Positions 17,108 through 26,777 are shown, numbered from the stretch's first letter. The stretch: DNA of 38,242 nt from an uncultured Parvularculaceae bacterium (GCA_938015425.1 CALLPQ010000171.1:1-38242); one strand, 5' to 3'. Translations and numbers: made by a program. The notes: generated from the letters alone by a model not told the origin.

Positions 17108-19564
17108 TCAAGCTTCCAATTTCTGTTTGGATTGTCGCCCGCCTATTTCCGATAGATTATTATCCACTTTATTAATTTCTTCAGCACTCGCATTATTGGC
17201 ATTCTTGACGGTTAACGGCAATGATAAAATAACCCGCGCGCCGCTTAGTCCTAATGTTTGATCATCTTCAAAAGAAAGACTACCCCCGTGATCTTCGGTA
17301 ACCTTTTTAACAATTGCCAATCCCAACCCCGTACCTTTTTCCCGTGTGGTCATATAGGGTTCAGTAAGGCGATGACGCTCTTTCTTGGGAAATCCAATTC
17401 CATTATCAATAATGCTCACCACCGCCGCACCGTCCAGCCCGGTTTCAACTTGCACAAGAATTTTACCGTCGCGAGTCTGGGTTTGCTGCGGCCCCGTCGG
17501 TAAATGTTTTGTGGTGACGGACTCAGCTGCATTTTTCAAAAGATTGGTTAAAGCCTGCACAATCAATCTACCATCACAATCGACCATAACCTCCGTAGGG
17601 GGCATTTTTGTATCAAATGTAATGTCAGGAAAGGTAACCCGCTGGGGGAACAAGGCAGATTTCACAAGTTCGCGTATATCTTCCGCCGAAATATCTGGTG
17701 CCGGCATCCGCGCAAAAGACGAAAACTCATCAACCATCCGGCCAATATCATGCACTTGCCGTATGATGGTGTCAGTACATTTATCAAAAACTTCCGGAGC
17801 ATCTTTTATATCTGCCAGATATTTACGGCGAAGGCGTTCGGCTGAAAGCTGGATAGGGGTCAACGGGTTCTTAATCTCATGGGCAATACGCCGCGCGACA
17901 TCCCCCCAAGCGGCATTCCGCTGGGCAGAGATAAGCTGTGTGATATCATCAATCGTCATAACAAAAGTCCGCTCGGCTTCCGCACCGTCGCGCACAATCC
18001 GCACGTTAAAAATCTGCGCACTGCCATTGCGAATAAGATCGACTTGCCCGCCAACCTCTTTATCCAATGAAAATTTTGCAGTCTCGAACAAGGCACTAAA
18101 TTCGGGAACCATTTGCGTTAAAGAAACCCCATTGATCCTTAAGATATCAACGCCCAACAAATCCGCAGCAGATTGGTTCGCAATCGTAATGCGCCCTTGC
18201 GCACTGATCCCTAAAACACCTGATGTCACACCAGACAAAACAGCCTCGGTGAAACGACGACGACGATCAAACTGTCTGTTTGTGTCGATCAAATCATTCC
18301 GCTGGGTTTGTAACTGGGCGGTCATCCGGTTCATAGAACGGGCTAATTCTCCCACTTCTCCATCATTTTTCAAGACGGAAACCCGCGCGCCCAAATCACC
18401 GCCGGAGACTTTATCGGCCATGCCCACCAATCGCCCAATCGGGCTAACAATTTGATTGGCTGCCGTTAAACCAAGCCAAATCGCTCCGAACAATATAGTC
18501 AGCCCCAAGATGATGTACCCAACAACAAAAACCCGCTCAAGTCGTCTACGCCCCCGTTCTGCCTCTTCCCAGTCAGCCGCCATTAACCGCACTTGCTGCA
18601 ATCGTTGGGCAACCGCAGGCACAATTGGTCTGTACACCACCAGATATCCACCGCCATAAGTGGGGGTTTTTATGACCCCACGCCAAAAATCCAGCTTTTC
18701 AAAATCATTCGCGCCAAAACGATACGCATCAGCATCAATCCCCTGCCCTGACCCCCCGTAAGGAGAAATTGCATCCACCTGATCAAACACGCTGGCACTT
18801 GGTAATGAATAATTCCCCTCTTCTAGTTCAATCCTCGAAATAATATTCCGGTTTGAGTCCATCACATAAAGCGCTACAAAACCACGCCCACGGGTTTGAA
18901 TTTCTTTTAAATATTCACGAAACCCAATGGGCGTACTACCAAACCCCAAATTTTGCTCTTCATTTCGGTGGATATCCACCGCCATCAAAACAAGGCTCTG
19001 CCGGGTTTCTTCTGAAACATATTCCACAAGACCATTGGCAATCTCGCGGGCGGTCTCTTGATAATTATCAATCCGCTCACTGAACACATCATTTAAACTG
19101 GTTCGCAAAATCGTAAACGCAAATAGAAACGCAATAGCCGCCGGCACAATGGCAATCAACGAAAATAACCGCACCAACTGCATATGCATGCGCGAGCCCG
19201 CAAGCCGGTTGCGCCTATTAGACCAAACATTAAACAGCCGTGCGCCCACTAAGGCGGCAAACCCCAATGCAATAATAATATTCGCGACAATAAGGGCGAT
19301 CAAAATACTACGCTGGGTCGTTTCAACCGCAGGAGACATCAAGAACCAGGTAGAAAAGAAAGACCCAACACCAGCGATGGTTAAAACAATCGCCGCCAAT
19401 ATATTGGATTGTGCCCACTGGGGCAGATACACCGCACGCTCCACCGTTGCGGTGTCAACAACGTGAATATCTTCGGCCGCTGCTTTGCGATTTTCAGCAC
19501 CTAACTCAGCATACTCGCTATCACGTCGCTGATCATTTTTAGAGGGCTGATCTTCTACCGCCAT
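17108..19564 (-). CDS. ntrY: Sensor histidine kinase NtrY
   Basis: This 818-residue membrane kinase phosphorylates NtrX. Its order of domains is: an N-terminal cytoplasmic segment, three membrane helices, a periplasmic sensor region of about 180 residues, a fourth helix (YIILGLTILFGAIWLGL), HAMP, a PAS domain, the HisKA H-box RRIAHEIKNPLTPIQLSAER with the phosphorylated His, and an HATPase with LLKNAAES, DNGIGFP and GTGLGLAIVKK. A longer form could start at ATG 19591, but the ATG at 19564 has the purine-rich GAAGAGG ribosome site close upstream and gives the usual start. A 167-bp AT-rich spacer separates it from ntrX. No ntrB or ntrC lies between it and dusB. Confidence 0.95.
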   Translation of the reverse strand: MAVEDQPSKNDQRRDSEYAELGAENRKAAAEDIHVVDTATVERAVYLPQWAQSNILAAIVLTIAGVGSFFSTWFLMSPAVETTQRSILIALIVANIIIALGFAALVGARLFNVWSNRRNRLAGSRMHMQLVRLFSLIAIVPAAIAFLFAFTILRTSLNDVFSERIDNYQETAREIANGLVEYVSEETRQSLVLMAVDIHRNEEQNLGFGSTPIGFREYLKEIQTRGRGFVALYVMDSNRNIISRIELEEGNYSLPSASVFDQVDAISPYGGSGQGIDADAYRFGANDFEKLDFWRGVIKTPTYGGGYLVVYRPIVPAVAQRLQQVRLMAADWEEAERGRRRLERVFVVGYIILGLTILFGAIWLGLTAANQIVSPIGRLVGMADKVSGGDLGARVSVLKNDGEVGELARSMNRMTAQLQTQRNDLIDTNRQFDRRRRFTEAVLSGVTSGVLGISAQGRITIANQSAADLLGVDILRINGVSLTQMVPEFSALFETAKFSLDKEVGGQVDLIRNGSAQIFNVRIVRDGAEAERTFVMTIDDITQLISAQRNAAWGDVARRIAHEIKNPLTPIQLSAERLRRKYLADIKDAPEVFDKCTDTIIRQVHDIGRMVDEFSSFARMPAPDISAEDIRELVKSALFPQRVTFPDITFDTKMPPTEVMVDCDGRLIVQALTNLLKNAAESVTTKHLPTGPQQTQTRDGKILVQVETGLDGAAVVSIIDNGIGFPKKERHRLTEPYMTTREKGTGLGLAIVKKVTEDHGGSLSFEDDQTLGLSGARVILSLPLTVKNANNASAEEINKVDNNLSEIGGRQSKQKLEA

Positions 19565-19831
19565 TATCCTCTTCACTTCCTTTACGGACATCAAACATTT
19601 ACGGATTTTGAAAAAATGAATTCCGTTAAACCATTTGCCGCCAAGAGCTTATTGGCCGCGCCCAAACCTGTAATGTTATGATGTTCATATGTTTGTTGCA
19701 AAAAATCAACACTTATTGTTGCTTATATAGCGCATTTTTGCGAAATCATATTATTTTCAATAGGATAGAGGGAAAGCAACACCAAAATAATAGCTTTATG
19801 CGTCCTGCTATCAAATCTGAAATATCCGCCC

Positions 19832-20962
19832 TTAAGCCCTCAGGCTTAACTTACCTTCATTTCTCGAAACTCCATCATCAAGAATTCCCGAATAAAAATG
19901 GCCAAGGGCTTCTATCACCTTATTAGGGGATGATATCTGACACAGCTTGCTTCGAAATTCGCGCCTTATGGAATCGTCCATTTGAACGGGGGCATAATCA
20001 ATATAAGCTGCCAAATGTTTGCGGGCCATCCGCACCCCTAATGGCTCCCCATATAATGCCAACATCTCTTTATAATGTCGCAGTGCAATCTGGCCTTGGC
20101 GCTCTAAAGTTGGTATCTGGATATTCTTGCAATGATTATCAATAGCTTCAGCGATGGCTCCGGCTAACCATGGGCGACCCACGGCGGCGCGGCCAATCAT
20201 CAACCCGTCCGCGCCAGATAGCGCCAACGCATTGCGTGCATCTTCAAGTGTGTGAATATCACCATTGACCAATACAGGAATGGAAACCGCTTGCTTTGTG
20301 TCACGCACAGCCCGCCAATCCGCAACCCCTTTATAGAACTGGTTTCGGGTGCGTCCATGCACCGTGATCATGGTAATGCCGGCTTGCTCTGCCCGCGCCC
20401 CGATTTCTGGCGCATTTAACATTTCATGGCTCCACCCAAGACGCATTTTCAACGTCACCGGCAAATCCGTTTCACCGATCACAGCTTTGATCAAGTCTAG
20501 GGCCCGATCAGGATCACGCATCAAGGCCGAGCCGGAAAGTCCGCCCGTCACCTGCCGCGAAGGGCACCCCATATTAATATCAATACAATCCGCGCCCGCT
20601 TTTTGGGCCAGCTTTGCCCCTGCCGCCATCCATTTTGCTTCCCGGCCTGCAAGCTGAATAACAAACGGAAAGGGCGTTTGTTCTTCTGCATCATCTTCCG
20701 GTTTCTGGATTAACCCGCCCATGGCACGTCGCACCACGTCAGGCCTTGCCCGTGCCAACTCTTCACTGGCAACCATTTCAGACACCACAAGCCCTGCCCC
20801 TTCGCGCCACGCAGCACGGCGAAATGCAAGATCACTAATCCCCGACATAGGCGCAATCGCAACCTTGTTTCTCAAGGTGATTTTAGCGCCCCTGTTACGA
20901 GCATTAATGTTACAAATATTAATGTTATGGGCATTCATGTTATGGGTGATGGTAATCGTCAT
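19832..20962 (-). CDS. dusB: tRNA-dihydrouridine synthase DusB
   Basis: This FMN enzyme reduces uridine to dihydrouridine in tRNA D-loops. The 376-residue protein has the TIM-barrel motifs: [35 protein letters not shown] with the catalytic Cys, [28 protein letters not shown] and [17 protein letters not shown]. The first 27 residues are an unusual Asn-rich pentapeptide repeat ([15 protein letters not shown]) encoded by a 15-bp tandem repeat. The conserved fold only begins at [15 protein letters not shown], so the extension may be dispensable or the start may be misplaced. In related genomes dusB (nifR3) often heads the ntr cluster. Here a 237-bp AT-rich spacer leads to ntrY. Confidence 0.95.
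   Translation of the reverse strand: MTITITHNMNAHNINICNINARNRGAKITLRNKVAIAPMSGISDLAFRRAAWREGAGLVVSEMVASEELARARPDVVRRAMGGLIQKPEDDAEEQTPFPFVIQLAGREAKWMAAGAKLAQKAGADCIDINMGCPSRQVTGGLSGSALMRDPDRALDLIKAVIGETDLPVTLKMRLGWSHEMLNAPEIGARAEQAGITMITVHGRTRNQFYKGVADWRAVRDTKQAVSIPVLVNGDIHTLEDARNALALSGADGLMIGRAAVGRPWLAGAIAEAIDNHCKNIQIPTLERQGQIALRHYKEMLALYGEPLGVRMARKHLAAYIDYAPVQMDDSIRREFRSKLCQISSPNKVIEALGHFYSGILDDGVSRNEGKLSLRA
20886..20960. repeat. 15-bp tandem repeat in the 5' end of dusB
   Basis: Imperfect units of 15 bp follow one another, the clearest being GCATTAATGTTACAA, ATATTAATGTTATGG and GCATTCATGTTATGG. They encode a five-residue Asn-rich repeat at the DusB N-terminus. The unit length is a multiple of three, so copy changes keep the frame. 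Confidence 0.75.
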
Positions 20963-21139
20963 CCATCTCTTATAGGCTTAGACAAAAAGAGGTACAAGCT
21001 CGAATGCATACCCTTAAAAACTCAGGGCAGGATTGAATTTGTATTCCTAAAATAATGACACCAAACAAGGGCAAAAAAATACAAAAAATGTTGCTATCAT
21101 TTATTGATGCGCTCAAGAAAAACATAAGAAAGAAACATT

Positions 21140-21559
21140 ATGTTCACTTCCATTCTAAATCCGGTATTGGCCCTAATCATCTGGTCGCTTTTGATTTGGG
21201 GTTTGATGTATTCACGCCGCCTCCCCGCTATGCGTAAAGCGGGCATTCTTCCCCAAAATGCCGCCCATCCCGGTGCGCTTTCAAGCTTGCCTTCTACCAC
21301 ACGCGCAGCAGCAGATAACTACAATCATCTACACGAACAGCCAACCATTTTTTATGCCTTGTGTTTTTTCCATCACCTCGCCGTATCCCCAACCGGACAG
21401 GTGCCATCGATGGTGATTGGCTTGGGGTGGAGTTATGTCCTATTGCGGGTGATACACTCGCTTATTCAAGTTAGTGTCAATTTCGTACCTCTGCGCTTTA
21501 TTGTGTTTGTTCTTTCCACTATAACCTTGATCCTGATGGCCTTATTGGCACTATTTTAA
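21140..21559 (+). CDS. MAPEG family membrane protein
   Basis: This 139-residue protein has four predicted membrane helices and MAPEG (membrane-associated, eicosanoid and glutathione metabolism) features. The conserved block RAADNYNHLHEQPTIFYAL lies at the second helix, and RVIHSLIQVSVN is the typical Arg/His-containing segment later. Bacterial MAPEG proteins may have glutathione transferase or peroxidase activity, but the substrate of this one is unknown. It is divergent from dusB across a 177-bp spacer. The ribosome site is weak (AAGAAAG). It is followed by tandem repeats and then by an alkaline phosphatase gene. Confidence 0.88.
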   Translation: MFTSILNPVLALIIWSLLIWGLMYSRRLPAMRKAGILPQNAAHPGALSSLPSTTRAAADNYNHLHEQPTIFYALCFFHHLAVSPTGQVPSMVIGLGWSYVLLRVIHSLIQVSVNFVPLRFIVFVLSTITLILMALLALF

Positions 21560-21572
21560 TCACATTTTCTAT

Positions 21573-21644
21573 ACCCTTTTCTAGTTCTACACCCTTTTCA
21601 AGTTCTACACCCTTTTCAAGTTCTGTACCTTTTTCAGGCGCCAG
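21573..21644. repeat. Four tandem 18-bp units upstream of the alkaline phosphatase gene
   Basis: The unit ACCCTTTTCAAGTTCTAC occurs at 21573, 21591, 21609 and 21627. The first three copies are nearly identical and the fourth has diverged. They end 34 bp before the phosphatase start codon. The spacing and sequence do not match a Pho box. Confidence 0.8.
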
Positions 21645-21678
21645 ATTTTCTAAACCATTTTAAAAAAAGAGCCGTATA

Positions 21679-23301
21679 ATGAGAAATAAAATTCTTTTAA
21701 CTCTTCTGCCTCTAGCAACGACAATCATCACCCCTCCGCTTCGTGAACAACCAGTCACGCCATTCATGACCAAAGCCTTGGCCCAAGAAGAACAAGAAGA
21801 AAAAGTGCAAAGGTGGATCGAAGACGGCAAGACAACCCTTGGTCAACGCAAAGCGATTAAGCCTAATAAAAGACGCGCCAAGAACGTTATCTTATTTGTC
21901 GCCGACGGGATGGACCCAACCACGGTCGCGGCAGCCCGTATTTATGACGGGCAAACCCGCGGCGAAGAAGGAGAAGAAAATTTCCTCTCATTTGAAAAAT
22001 TTCCCTACCTTGCCATGTCCAAAACCTATAATACCAATGCACAAACCCCTGACTCAGCGGGCACCATGTCCGCAATGGTAACGGGTGTTAAAACCAAAAG
22101 CGGGGTTATTTCCCTGACTGATCATGTCACCACAGAAAATTGCGCCTCCGCCGCGAATGCCGGTATTGAAACCATCGCCGAGCTAGCCGAGCAAATCGGC
22201 ATGGCTACAGGCGTTGTTTCTACGGCGCGATTGACCCATGCTACGCCAGCCGCCGTTTACGCCCACGCCGCCAGCCGAAACTGGGAAAATGATGGTGACC
22301 TTACCGACGAAGCCAAAACAAATGGCTGCACCGATATAGCCCGCCAATTAATAGAATTTCCTTATGGGGACGGGCTTGAAGTGGCGATGGGCGGCGGACG
22401 GCGCAATTTTTTACCGCAGAGCATGCAAGATCCGGAAAATAGCAAAGCAACAGGATCGCGTAAAGATAACCGCAATCTGGCAAGTGAATGGTCGGATAAA
22501 TCATCCGCCCACAAATGGGTTTGGAATAAGCAACAATTTGATCAGATCGACCCAAGCACTAACCCAAAAATATTGGGACTGTTTGAGCGCTCCCACATGC
22601 AATATGAACTGGACCGCAACCAAAACAACAAACCAAATGAGCCCTCCCTTGCGCAGATGACAGCCAAAGCCATCGAGATCTTATCAAATGATAAAGACGG
22701 GTTTTTCCTAATGGTGGAAGCAGGCCGTGTTGATCACGCCCATCATGGGGGCAATGCCGCAAGGGCTCTACATGATGCACAAATGTTTTCCCAAGCCATT
22801 GCAACAGCTTTGTCAATGACCAACTCGAAAGACACTTTGATTATCGCAACCGCTGACCACGGTCATACTTTAGCTTTTCAAGGCTACCCTAAAAAGGGAA
22901 ATAATATTTTGGGCCTTGTGGCGCCGCCTTATAAGCGCTTTGAAGCTGAGGACGGATTATCCCACGCCAGTGACGGAAAACCCTATACAACCCTGACCTA
23001 TGCAAATGGTCCCGGCTCAATCCTTAATAAAGGCAAATCCGAAGGTGATGATGATGGTGGTCATAATATCGGGAGAGCCCGATTAACAGCCGAACAAGTG
23101 ACGGACAAAGACTTTCAGCAGCAAGCTGTCATTCCTCTTGGTTCTGAAACCCATGGCGGGCAAGATGTTACCATATATGCCAATGGCCCCCACGCCTATC
23201 TATTTGGCGGCGTGGTGGAGCAAAGTTATATTTTCCATGTGATGGAAGAGGCTTTATCGTTAAACAAAAAGGTTTCAAAACAAAAGAAACGCCGCAAATA
23301 G
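21679..23301 (+). CDS. Alkaline phosphatase (PhoA-type)
   Basis: This 540-residue periplasmic phosphomonoesterase has a long N-terminal signal region ending near TKALAQ. The core begins with VILFVADGMD (metal-binding Asp76). The catalytic nucleophile is Ser126 in TPDSAGTMSAMVTG. Further metal-site motifs are VEAGRVDHAHHGG, TADHGH and ETHGGQDV. The length is somewhat greater than E. coli PhoA, as in many proteobacterial homologues. The C-terminal residues are Lys/Arg-rich (KKVSKQKKRRK). The ribosome site is AGAG at 8 nt. The stop codon is one base from the convergent hisD stop. No Pho box is recognised upstream. Confidence 0.93.
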   Translation: MRNKILLTLLPLATTIITPPLREQPVTPFMTKALAQEEQEEKVQRWIEDGKTTLGQRKAIKPNKRRAKNVILFVADGMDPTTVAAARIYDGQTRGEEGEENFLSFEKFPYLAMSKTYNTNAQTPDSAGTMSAMVTGVKTKSGVISLTDHVTTENCASAANAGIETIAELAEQIGMATGVVSTARLTHATPAAVYAHAASRNWENDGDLTDEAKTNGCTDIARQLIEFPYGDGLEVAMGGGRRNFLPQSMQDPENSKATGSRKDNRNLASEWSDKSSAHKWVWNKQQFDQIDPSTNPKILGLFERSHMQYELDRNQNNKPNEPSLAQMTAKAIEILSNDKDGFFLMVEAGRVDHAHHGGNAARALHDAQMFSQAIATALSMTNSKDTLIIATADHGHTLAFQGYPKKGNNILGLVAPPYKRFEAEDGLSHASDGKPYTTLTYANGPGSILNKGKSEGDDDGGHNIGRARLTAEQVTDKDFQQQAVIPLGSETHGGQDVTIYANGPHAYLFGGVVEQSYIFHVMEEALSLNKKVSKQKKRRK

Positions 23302-23302
23302 A

Positions 23303-24610
23303 TTAAGCATCGTCTTTTTTATCATTAAGACGCACACGAATAGAATGAGCATGAGCCGGTAACCCTTCTGCATCCGCAAGGATTGCCCCCGCCGGACCAA
23401 TATTGCGCAATGCGGCGGGCGTGCACCCAATCAAAGAGGTGCGTTTCATAAAGTCAATAACGGACAGGCCAGACGCATAGCGCGCGGCTTGTGCCGTGGG
23501 TAAAACATGGTCGGGCCCAGCCACATAATCACCCACCGCCTCCGGGGTGTGCCGCCCTAAAAAGATTGCCCCCGCATGGCGGACTTCAAGCGCCATTGCA
23601 TCAGGATCATCAACCGCCAATTCCAGATGTTCTGGCGCTAGCCTATTCACCAAAGCGGGCGCATCATCAAGAGACCGAACCACAATTATGGCTGAATTAT
23701 CAGCCCATGCCGCTGCCGTAATATCCTGACGCGGAGAGGTTTCAATCTGGTTGCTAGCTGCTTGCGCAACTCTGTCCGCAAAATCATGATCATCGGTAAT
23801 TAAAATGGATTGGGATGATGGATCATGTTCCGCTTGGCTTAACAAATCAGCCGCAATCCATTCGGGGTCGTTCTTCGCATCAGCAACAACCAGAATTTCT
23901 GATGGGCCAGCAATCGAGTCTATCCCTACTTTACCAAAGACCTGACGTTTTGCTGCCGCAACATAGGCATTGCCGGGACCAACAATCTTATCCACCGGGG
24001 CGATTGTTTTCGTGCCATAGGCCAAAGCCGCCACGGCTTGCGCACCGCCAACACAATAAATCTCGCTAATGCCCGCAAGTTTTGCCGCTGCTAAAACCAA
24101 TGGGTTCATAATACCTTTCGGCGCTGGCGCCGTCATGACCAATCTTTTCACCCCCGCCACCTTAGCCGGAATTGCATTCATCAAAACACTGGATGGGTAA
24201 GACGCTAACCCACCCGGAACATATAATCCGGCTGCGTCCACCGGCGTCCACCGCCACCCTAGCTCGACCCCTTGATCATCCGTATAGCGGATATCTTGCG
24301 GTTTTTGCTTTTCATGATAGTCGTGAATGCGCTTTGCGGCCATACGCAACGCCGCCAGTAATTCTGGTGCGCACGCCTGCTCGGCTTCATCACACATTTG
24401 CGGTGTGATCAACACTGATTGTCTATTAGCCTCAAAACCATCAAACTTTGTCGTATAGTCAAACAAAGCTGCATCGCCTTTTTCTAACACATCGGCAATA
24501 ATCGCGGCGGCGCTATCGTTCACGTCTTTAGAGGTTTCGCGTTTTAATGCCAGCAAAGCCTTAAAAGCAGTTTCGAAATTTTGATCAGTATCCGTAAGAC
24601 GCGCAACCAT
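23303..24610 (-). CDS. hisD: Histidinol dehydrogenase
   Basis: HisD oxidises L-histidinol to L-histidine with two NAD+, the last step of histidine synthesis. The 435-residue protein is of normal length. The diagnostic motifs are VPGGLASYPSSVLMNAIPAKVAGV (shortened here to its core), VDKIVGPGNAYVAAAKRQVFG, IAGPSEILVVAD, and LLSQAEHDPSSQ with the zinc-ligand Gln/His. The conserved RLAPEHLEL segment with the catalytic Glu-His pair is also present. The ribosome site is AGGG. It lies 57 bp after the DUF2948 gene, a pairing common in alphaproteobacteria. Confidence 0.97.
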   Translation of the reverse strand: MVARLTDTDQNFETAFKALLALKRETSKDVNDSAAAIIADVLEKGDAALFDYTTKFDGFEANRQSVLITPQMCDEAEQACAPELLAALRMAAKRIHDYHEKQKPQDIRYTDDQGVELGWRWTPVDAAGLYVPGGLASYPSSVLMNAIPAKVAGVKRLVMTAPAPKGIMNPLVLAAAKLAGISEIYCVGGAQAVAALAYGTKTIAPVDKIVGPGNAYVAAAKRQVFGKVGIDSIAGPSEILVVADAKNDPEWIAADLLSQAEHDPSSQSILITDDHDFADRVAQAASNQIETSPRQDITAAAWADNSAIIVVRSLDDAPALVNRLAPEHLELAVDDPDAMALEVRHAGAIFLGRHTPEAVGDYVAGPDHVLPTAQAARYASGLSVIDFMKRTSLIGCTPAALRNIGPAGAILADAEGLPAHAHSIRVRLNDKKDDA

Positions 24611-24667
24611 GGAAAACCCTGCTAGGTATAAAATACAATATTATAAAAATGTCTCATCAAAACGAAA

Positions 24668-25123
24668 TTATGATTGATGATCAGGCTTGGAGCGGGTTTG
24701 CCACGGGTCCGACATATCATTCATTTGAACATTTACCGCTTCAACCTCGAGACGGATACTACCACCACCCGCAAAACGCAATGTTATGGTTGCAGTCTTA
24801 TCATCCTCAACCACCGCATAATTAATAGATAATAATGCCACCACGGCATCCGGCGCATCTGTTTTAATGTGCATCTGTTTCACGCTTAAAACATCATCAA
24901 AGTGAAGCCCCGCCCGCACACGCGCAAACGGCCCCCGTTTTTTATGGGTGGCGACCTCCCAAACAAAGCGGTTCGTCACAAAGGCAAAACGGCGCTTTTC
25001 AGGTAAATACGCAAAATCACCCACCTTACCCACCGCATCTTGCAAACAAGCCGAGATAATCTGCAAATCATCTTGATCCGCTGCAATTAACCGCAAGGGT
25101 TTATAGTTTTTAAGTCCAACCAC
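24668..25123 (-). CDS. DUF2948 family protein
   Basis: This 151-residue soluble protein begins LKNYKPLRLIAADQDDLQIISACLQDAVGKVGDFAYLP, the conserved start of the DUF2948 family, which is found mostly in alphaproteobacteria next to hisD. It also carries RRFAFVTNRFVWE and the C-terminal GGSIRLEVE segment. The function is unknown. The gene is immediately upstream of hisD on the same strand, which suggests an operon. The 262-bp spacer upstream of it (25124-25385) shows no further gene. Confidence 0.9.
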   Translation of the reverse strand: MVGLKNYKPLRLIAADQDDLQIISACLQDAVGKVGDFAYLPEKRRFAFVTNRFVWEVATHKKRGPFARVRAGLHFDDVLSVKQMHIKTDAPDAVVALLSINYAVVEDDKTATITLRFAGGGSIRLEVEAVNVQMNDMSDPWQTRSKPDHQS

Positions 25124-25385
25124 TTTGTCTCTTTTTCTAAAATATTATTGATCTATAAAAATTAGAGTCTTAATCAAAAATCGTAAACCACCTACTTTTA
25201 AGACTTATCTCACTGCTTCGGTTCAGCTCTAATAAGTGAAACCACACTAGTGATATACGCATTGGCCAAGCACAGGGCAACGGGCAATATTGACTTTAGG
25301 GCCTATTAGTGGAAACAAATCAGGCATTCAACCGTAACGCCGCTCCCAAACAGTTAAACTCCATAAACCGGTAAAGGTTCATCAA

Positions 25386-25928
25386 ATGTTGAGACGCACC
25401 CTGATATTAACGCATCTATTTCTAGCCGCTTTTCTGGCACCTATGTTTATATTAGTAGCCGTTTCTGGGGGGCTTTATCTAATTGATCAAGAAGGCAGCG
25501 TCACCACGGAAAAAGTCCCATTGCCCGAAAGCATCACCATAGACTTTCAATCCGGGACATTGGAAAGCGATATTCGGGCCGCCTTTAAAGACATGGATCT
25601 TAATTATAAATTTGATTCTATTCGCTCAAACGCCACTCGCGCTTTGACACGTCCTTCTACCCGCACTTTTTACGAGTTCACAATGCGTGATAACCAACTG
25701 ACCCTCACCCGTAATACACCCAGTTTTCAAAGGAAAATGATAGAACTTCATAAGGGTCATGGTCCCAACCTTTTTATACTCTATCAAAAATTCGCCGCGA
25801 TTGGATTACTATTCGTGGTCTTAAGCGGCTTCTGGCTCGGTTATTCTTCCCCCGTCCTACGTGCTAAAACCGCCCTAACTTCAGGGCTTGGATTGGTTAT
25901 TTTTCTGGTTTTAGGATTCCTGCTATAA
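25386..25928 (+). CDS. PepSY-associated membrane protein
   Basis: This 180-residue protein has one N-terminal membrane helix (LTHLFLAAFLAPMFILVAVSGGLYLI), an extracytoplasmic region of about 95 residues, and two C-terminal helices separated by a short Arg/Lys loop. The arrangement resembles the PepSY-associated TM family, whose larger members are linked to iron-siderophore reduction. The conserved HKGHGPNLFILYQKFAAIGL block fits that family. Its own function is unknown. It stands alone on the plus strand. A ribosome site (AAAGG) precedes the ATG. Confidence 0.68.
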   Translation: MLRRTLILTHLFLAAFLAPMFILVAVSGGLYLIDQEGSVTTEKVPLPESITIDFQSGTLESDIRAAFKDMDLNYKFDSIRSNATRALTRPSTRTFYEFTMRDNQLTLTRNTPSFQRKMIELHKGHGPNLFILYQKFAAIGLLFVVLSGFWLGYSSPVLRAKTALTSGLGLVIFLVLGFLL

Positions 25929-25997
25929 TCAAGCTTGTGCCCTCATAAGGGTCGATAAAATATGACAAACCCTCATGACGGGAAACCTTTTTACCTG

Positions 25998-26029
25998 AGA
26001 GCCTATACTGAAAAGCAAGATCAGGCTCT
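25998..26029 (+). terminator. Possible hairpin after the PepSY-type gene
   Basis: A 7-bp stem AGAGCCT/AGGCTCT with an 18-nt loop is followed after a few bases by a T-rich run (GTTTTGTTTT). The large loop makes it a weak terminator candidate. Confidence 0.3.
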
Positions 26030-26073
26030 GAAAGAGTTTTGTTTTGGGGGAATTTTATTTGTGAGAATTAAGT

Positions 26074-26478
26074 CTAATAGTGAACGATAAGACGGGCGCT
26101 TTGTGATGCTGCAGGAACAACAAGTGTTTCCGTCAGTGTCACACCACATGTGAGGGCCGCACTATCACGGCCATTGTGATCGGTAGAGCGGTAATCACTT
26201 CCATTTCCACAATCTACAAAACTACCTGCCTGTTTTTCCACCACATAGAACCAGTGTGGCGGCGCGGTTACGAAAAGCGTATCAATCACGCCGCCACTAC
26301 TCTCTCCCGGTGCTAATCCCCCCGCGGTTTCAAATTCATTTTGTTTAGTATAATCAACATGATGCTTGGTGTTGTTCAAGATATCGTTTGATGATGGTTG
26401 TGTTTGGGCAAATGAGCTCGTCGTCCCTATAATCGCCAGTAAAGGCAATAATGGTTTAACCAAGCTTTTGAGGCCCAT
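26074..26478 (-). CDS. Secreted protein of unknown function
   Basis: From the ATG at 26478 this is a 134-residue protein with a clear signal peptide (GLKSLVKPLLPLLAIIGTTS, cleavage after SSFAQ). The mature part is about 105 residues and contains two cysteines (in VDCGNG and LTCGVT) that could form a disulfide. It has the segment FVTAPPHWFYVVEKQAGSF and a likely beta-rich end. An upstream in-frame start would add 32 residues without signal character, so I prefer the shorter form. A 15-bp direct repeat (CTTTTGAGGCC at 26465 and 26480) spans the start region and duplicates GLKS. I do not recognise the family. Confidence 0.6.
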   Translation of the reverse strand: MGLKSLVKPLLPLLAIIGTTSSFAQTQPSSNDILNNTKHHVDYTKQNEFETAGGLAPGESSGGVIDTLFVTAPPHWFYVVEKQAGSFVDCGNGSDYRSTDHNGRDSAALTCGVTLTETLVVPAASQSARLIVHY

Positions 26479-26777
26479 ACTTTTGAGGCCTATAAACGGG
26501 CTAAAAGCCAGATTTGGCCGGCTATACGCTTGGCAAATCCGTCTGTTAATAAAATGTTTACTATAGAGACACATGCCATGATATCAGCAAATTACGCGCC
26601 ATTTAGACCCATTCTGGTAAACTATTGATCGCGTTTTGTTTATTTAATTTTTATTCCACAAACCCAAAAACATGGTATGAATACACATAGACAAACCAAA
26701 AGATGAAGATTTCAGATATTTAATAATTACCCGCTCAAACAGCGAATGATAAAACGGTAACAGGCTAGGTGGAGAGT

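Noticed and set aside
17385-18455. Long open frame of 356 codons on the plus strand
   Set aside because: It lies wholly inside ntrY on the opposite strand. The ntrY product has all family motifs, while this translation has a Ser/Arg/Thr-rich composition typical of antisense frames.
21573-21644. Pho box upstream of the alkaline phosphatase
   Set aside because: Pho boxes are built of 7-bp CTGTCAT-type repeats with an 11-bp period. These repeats have an 18-bp period and a different sequence.
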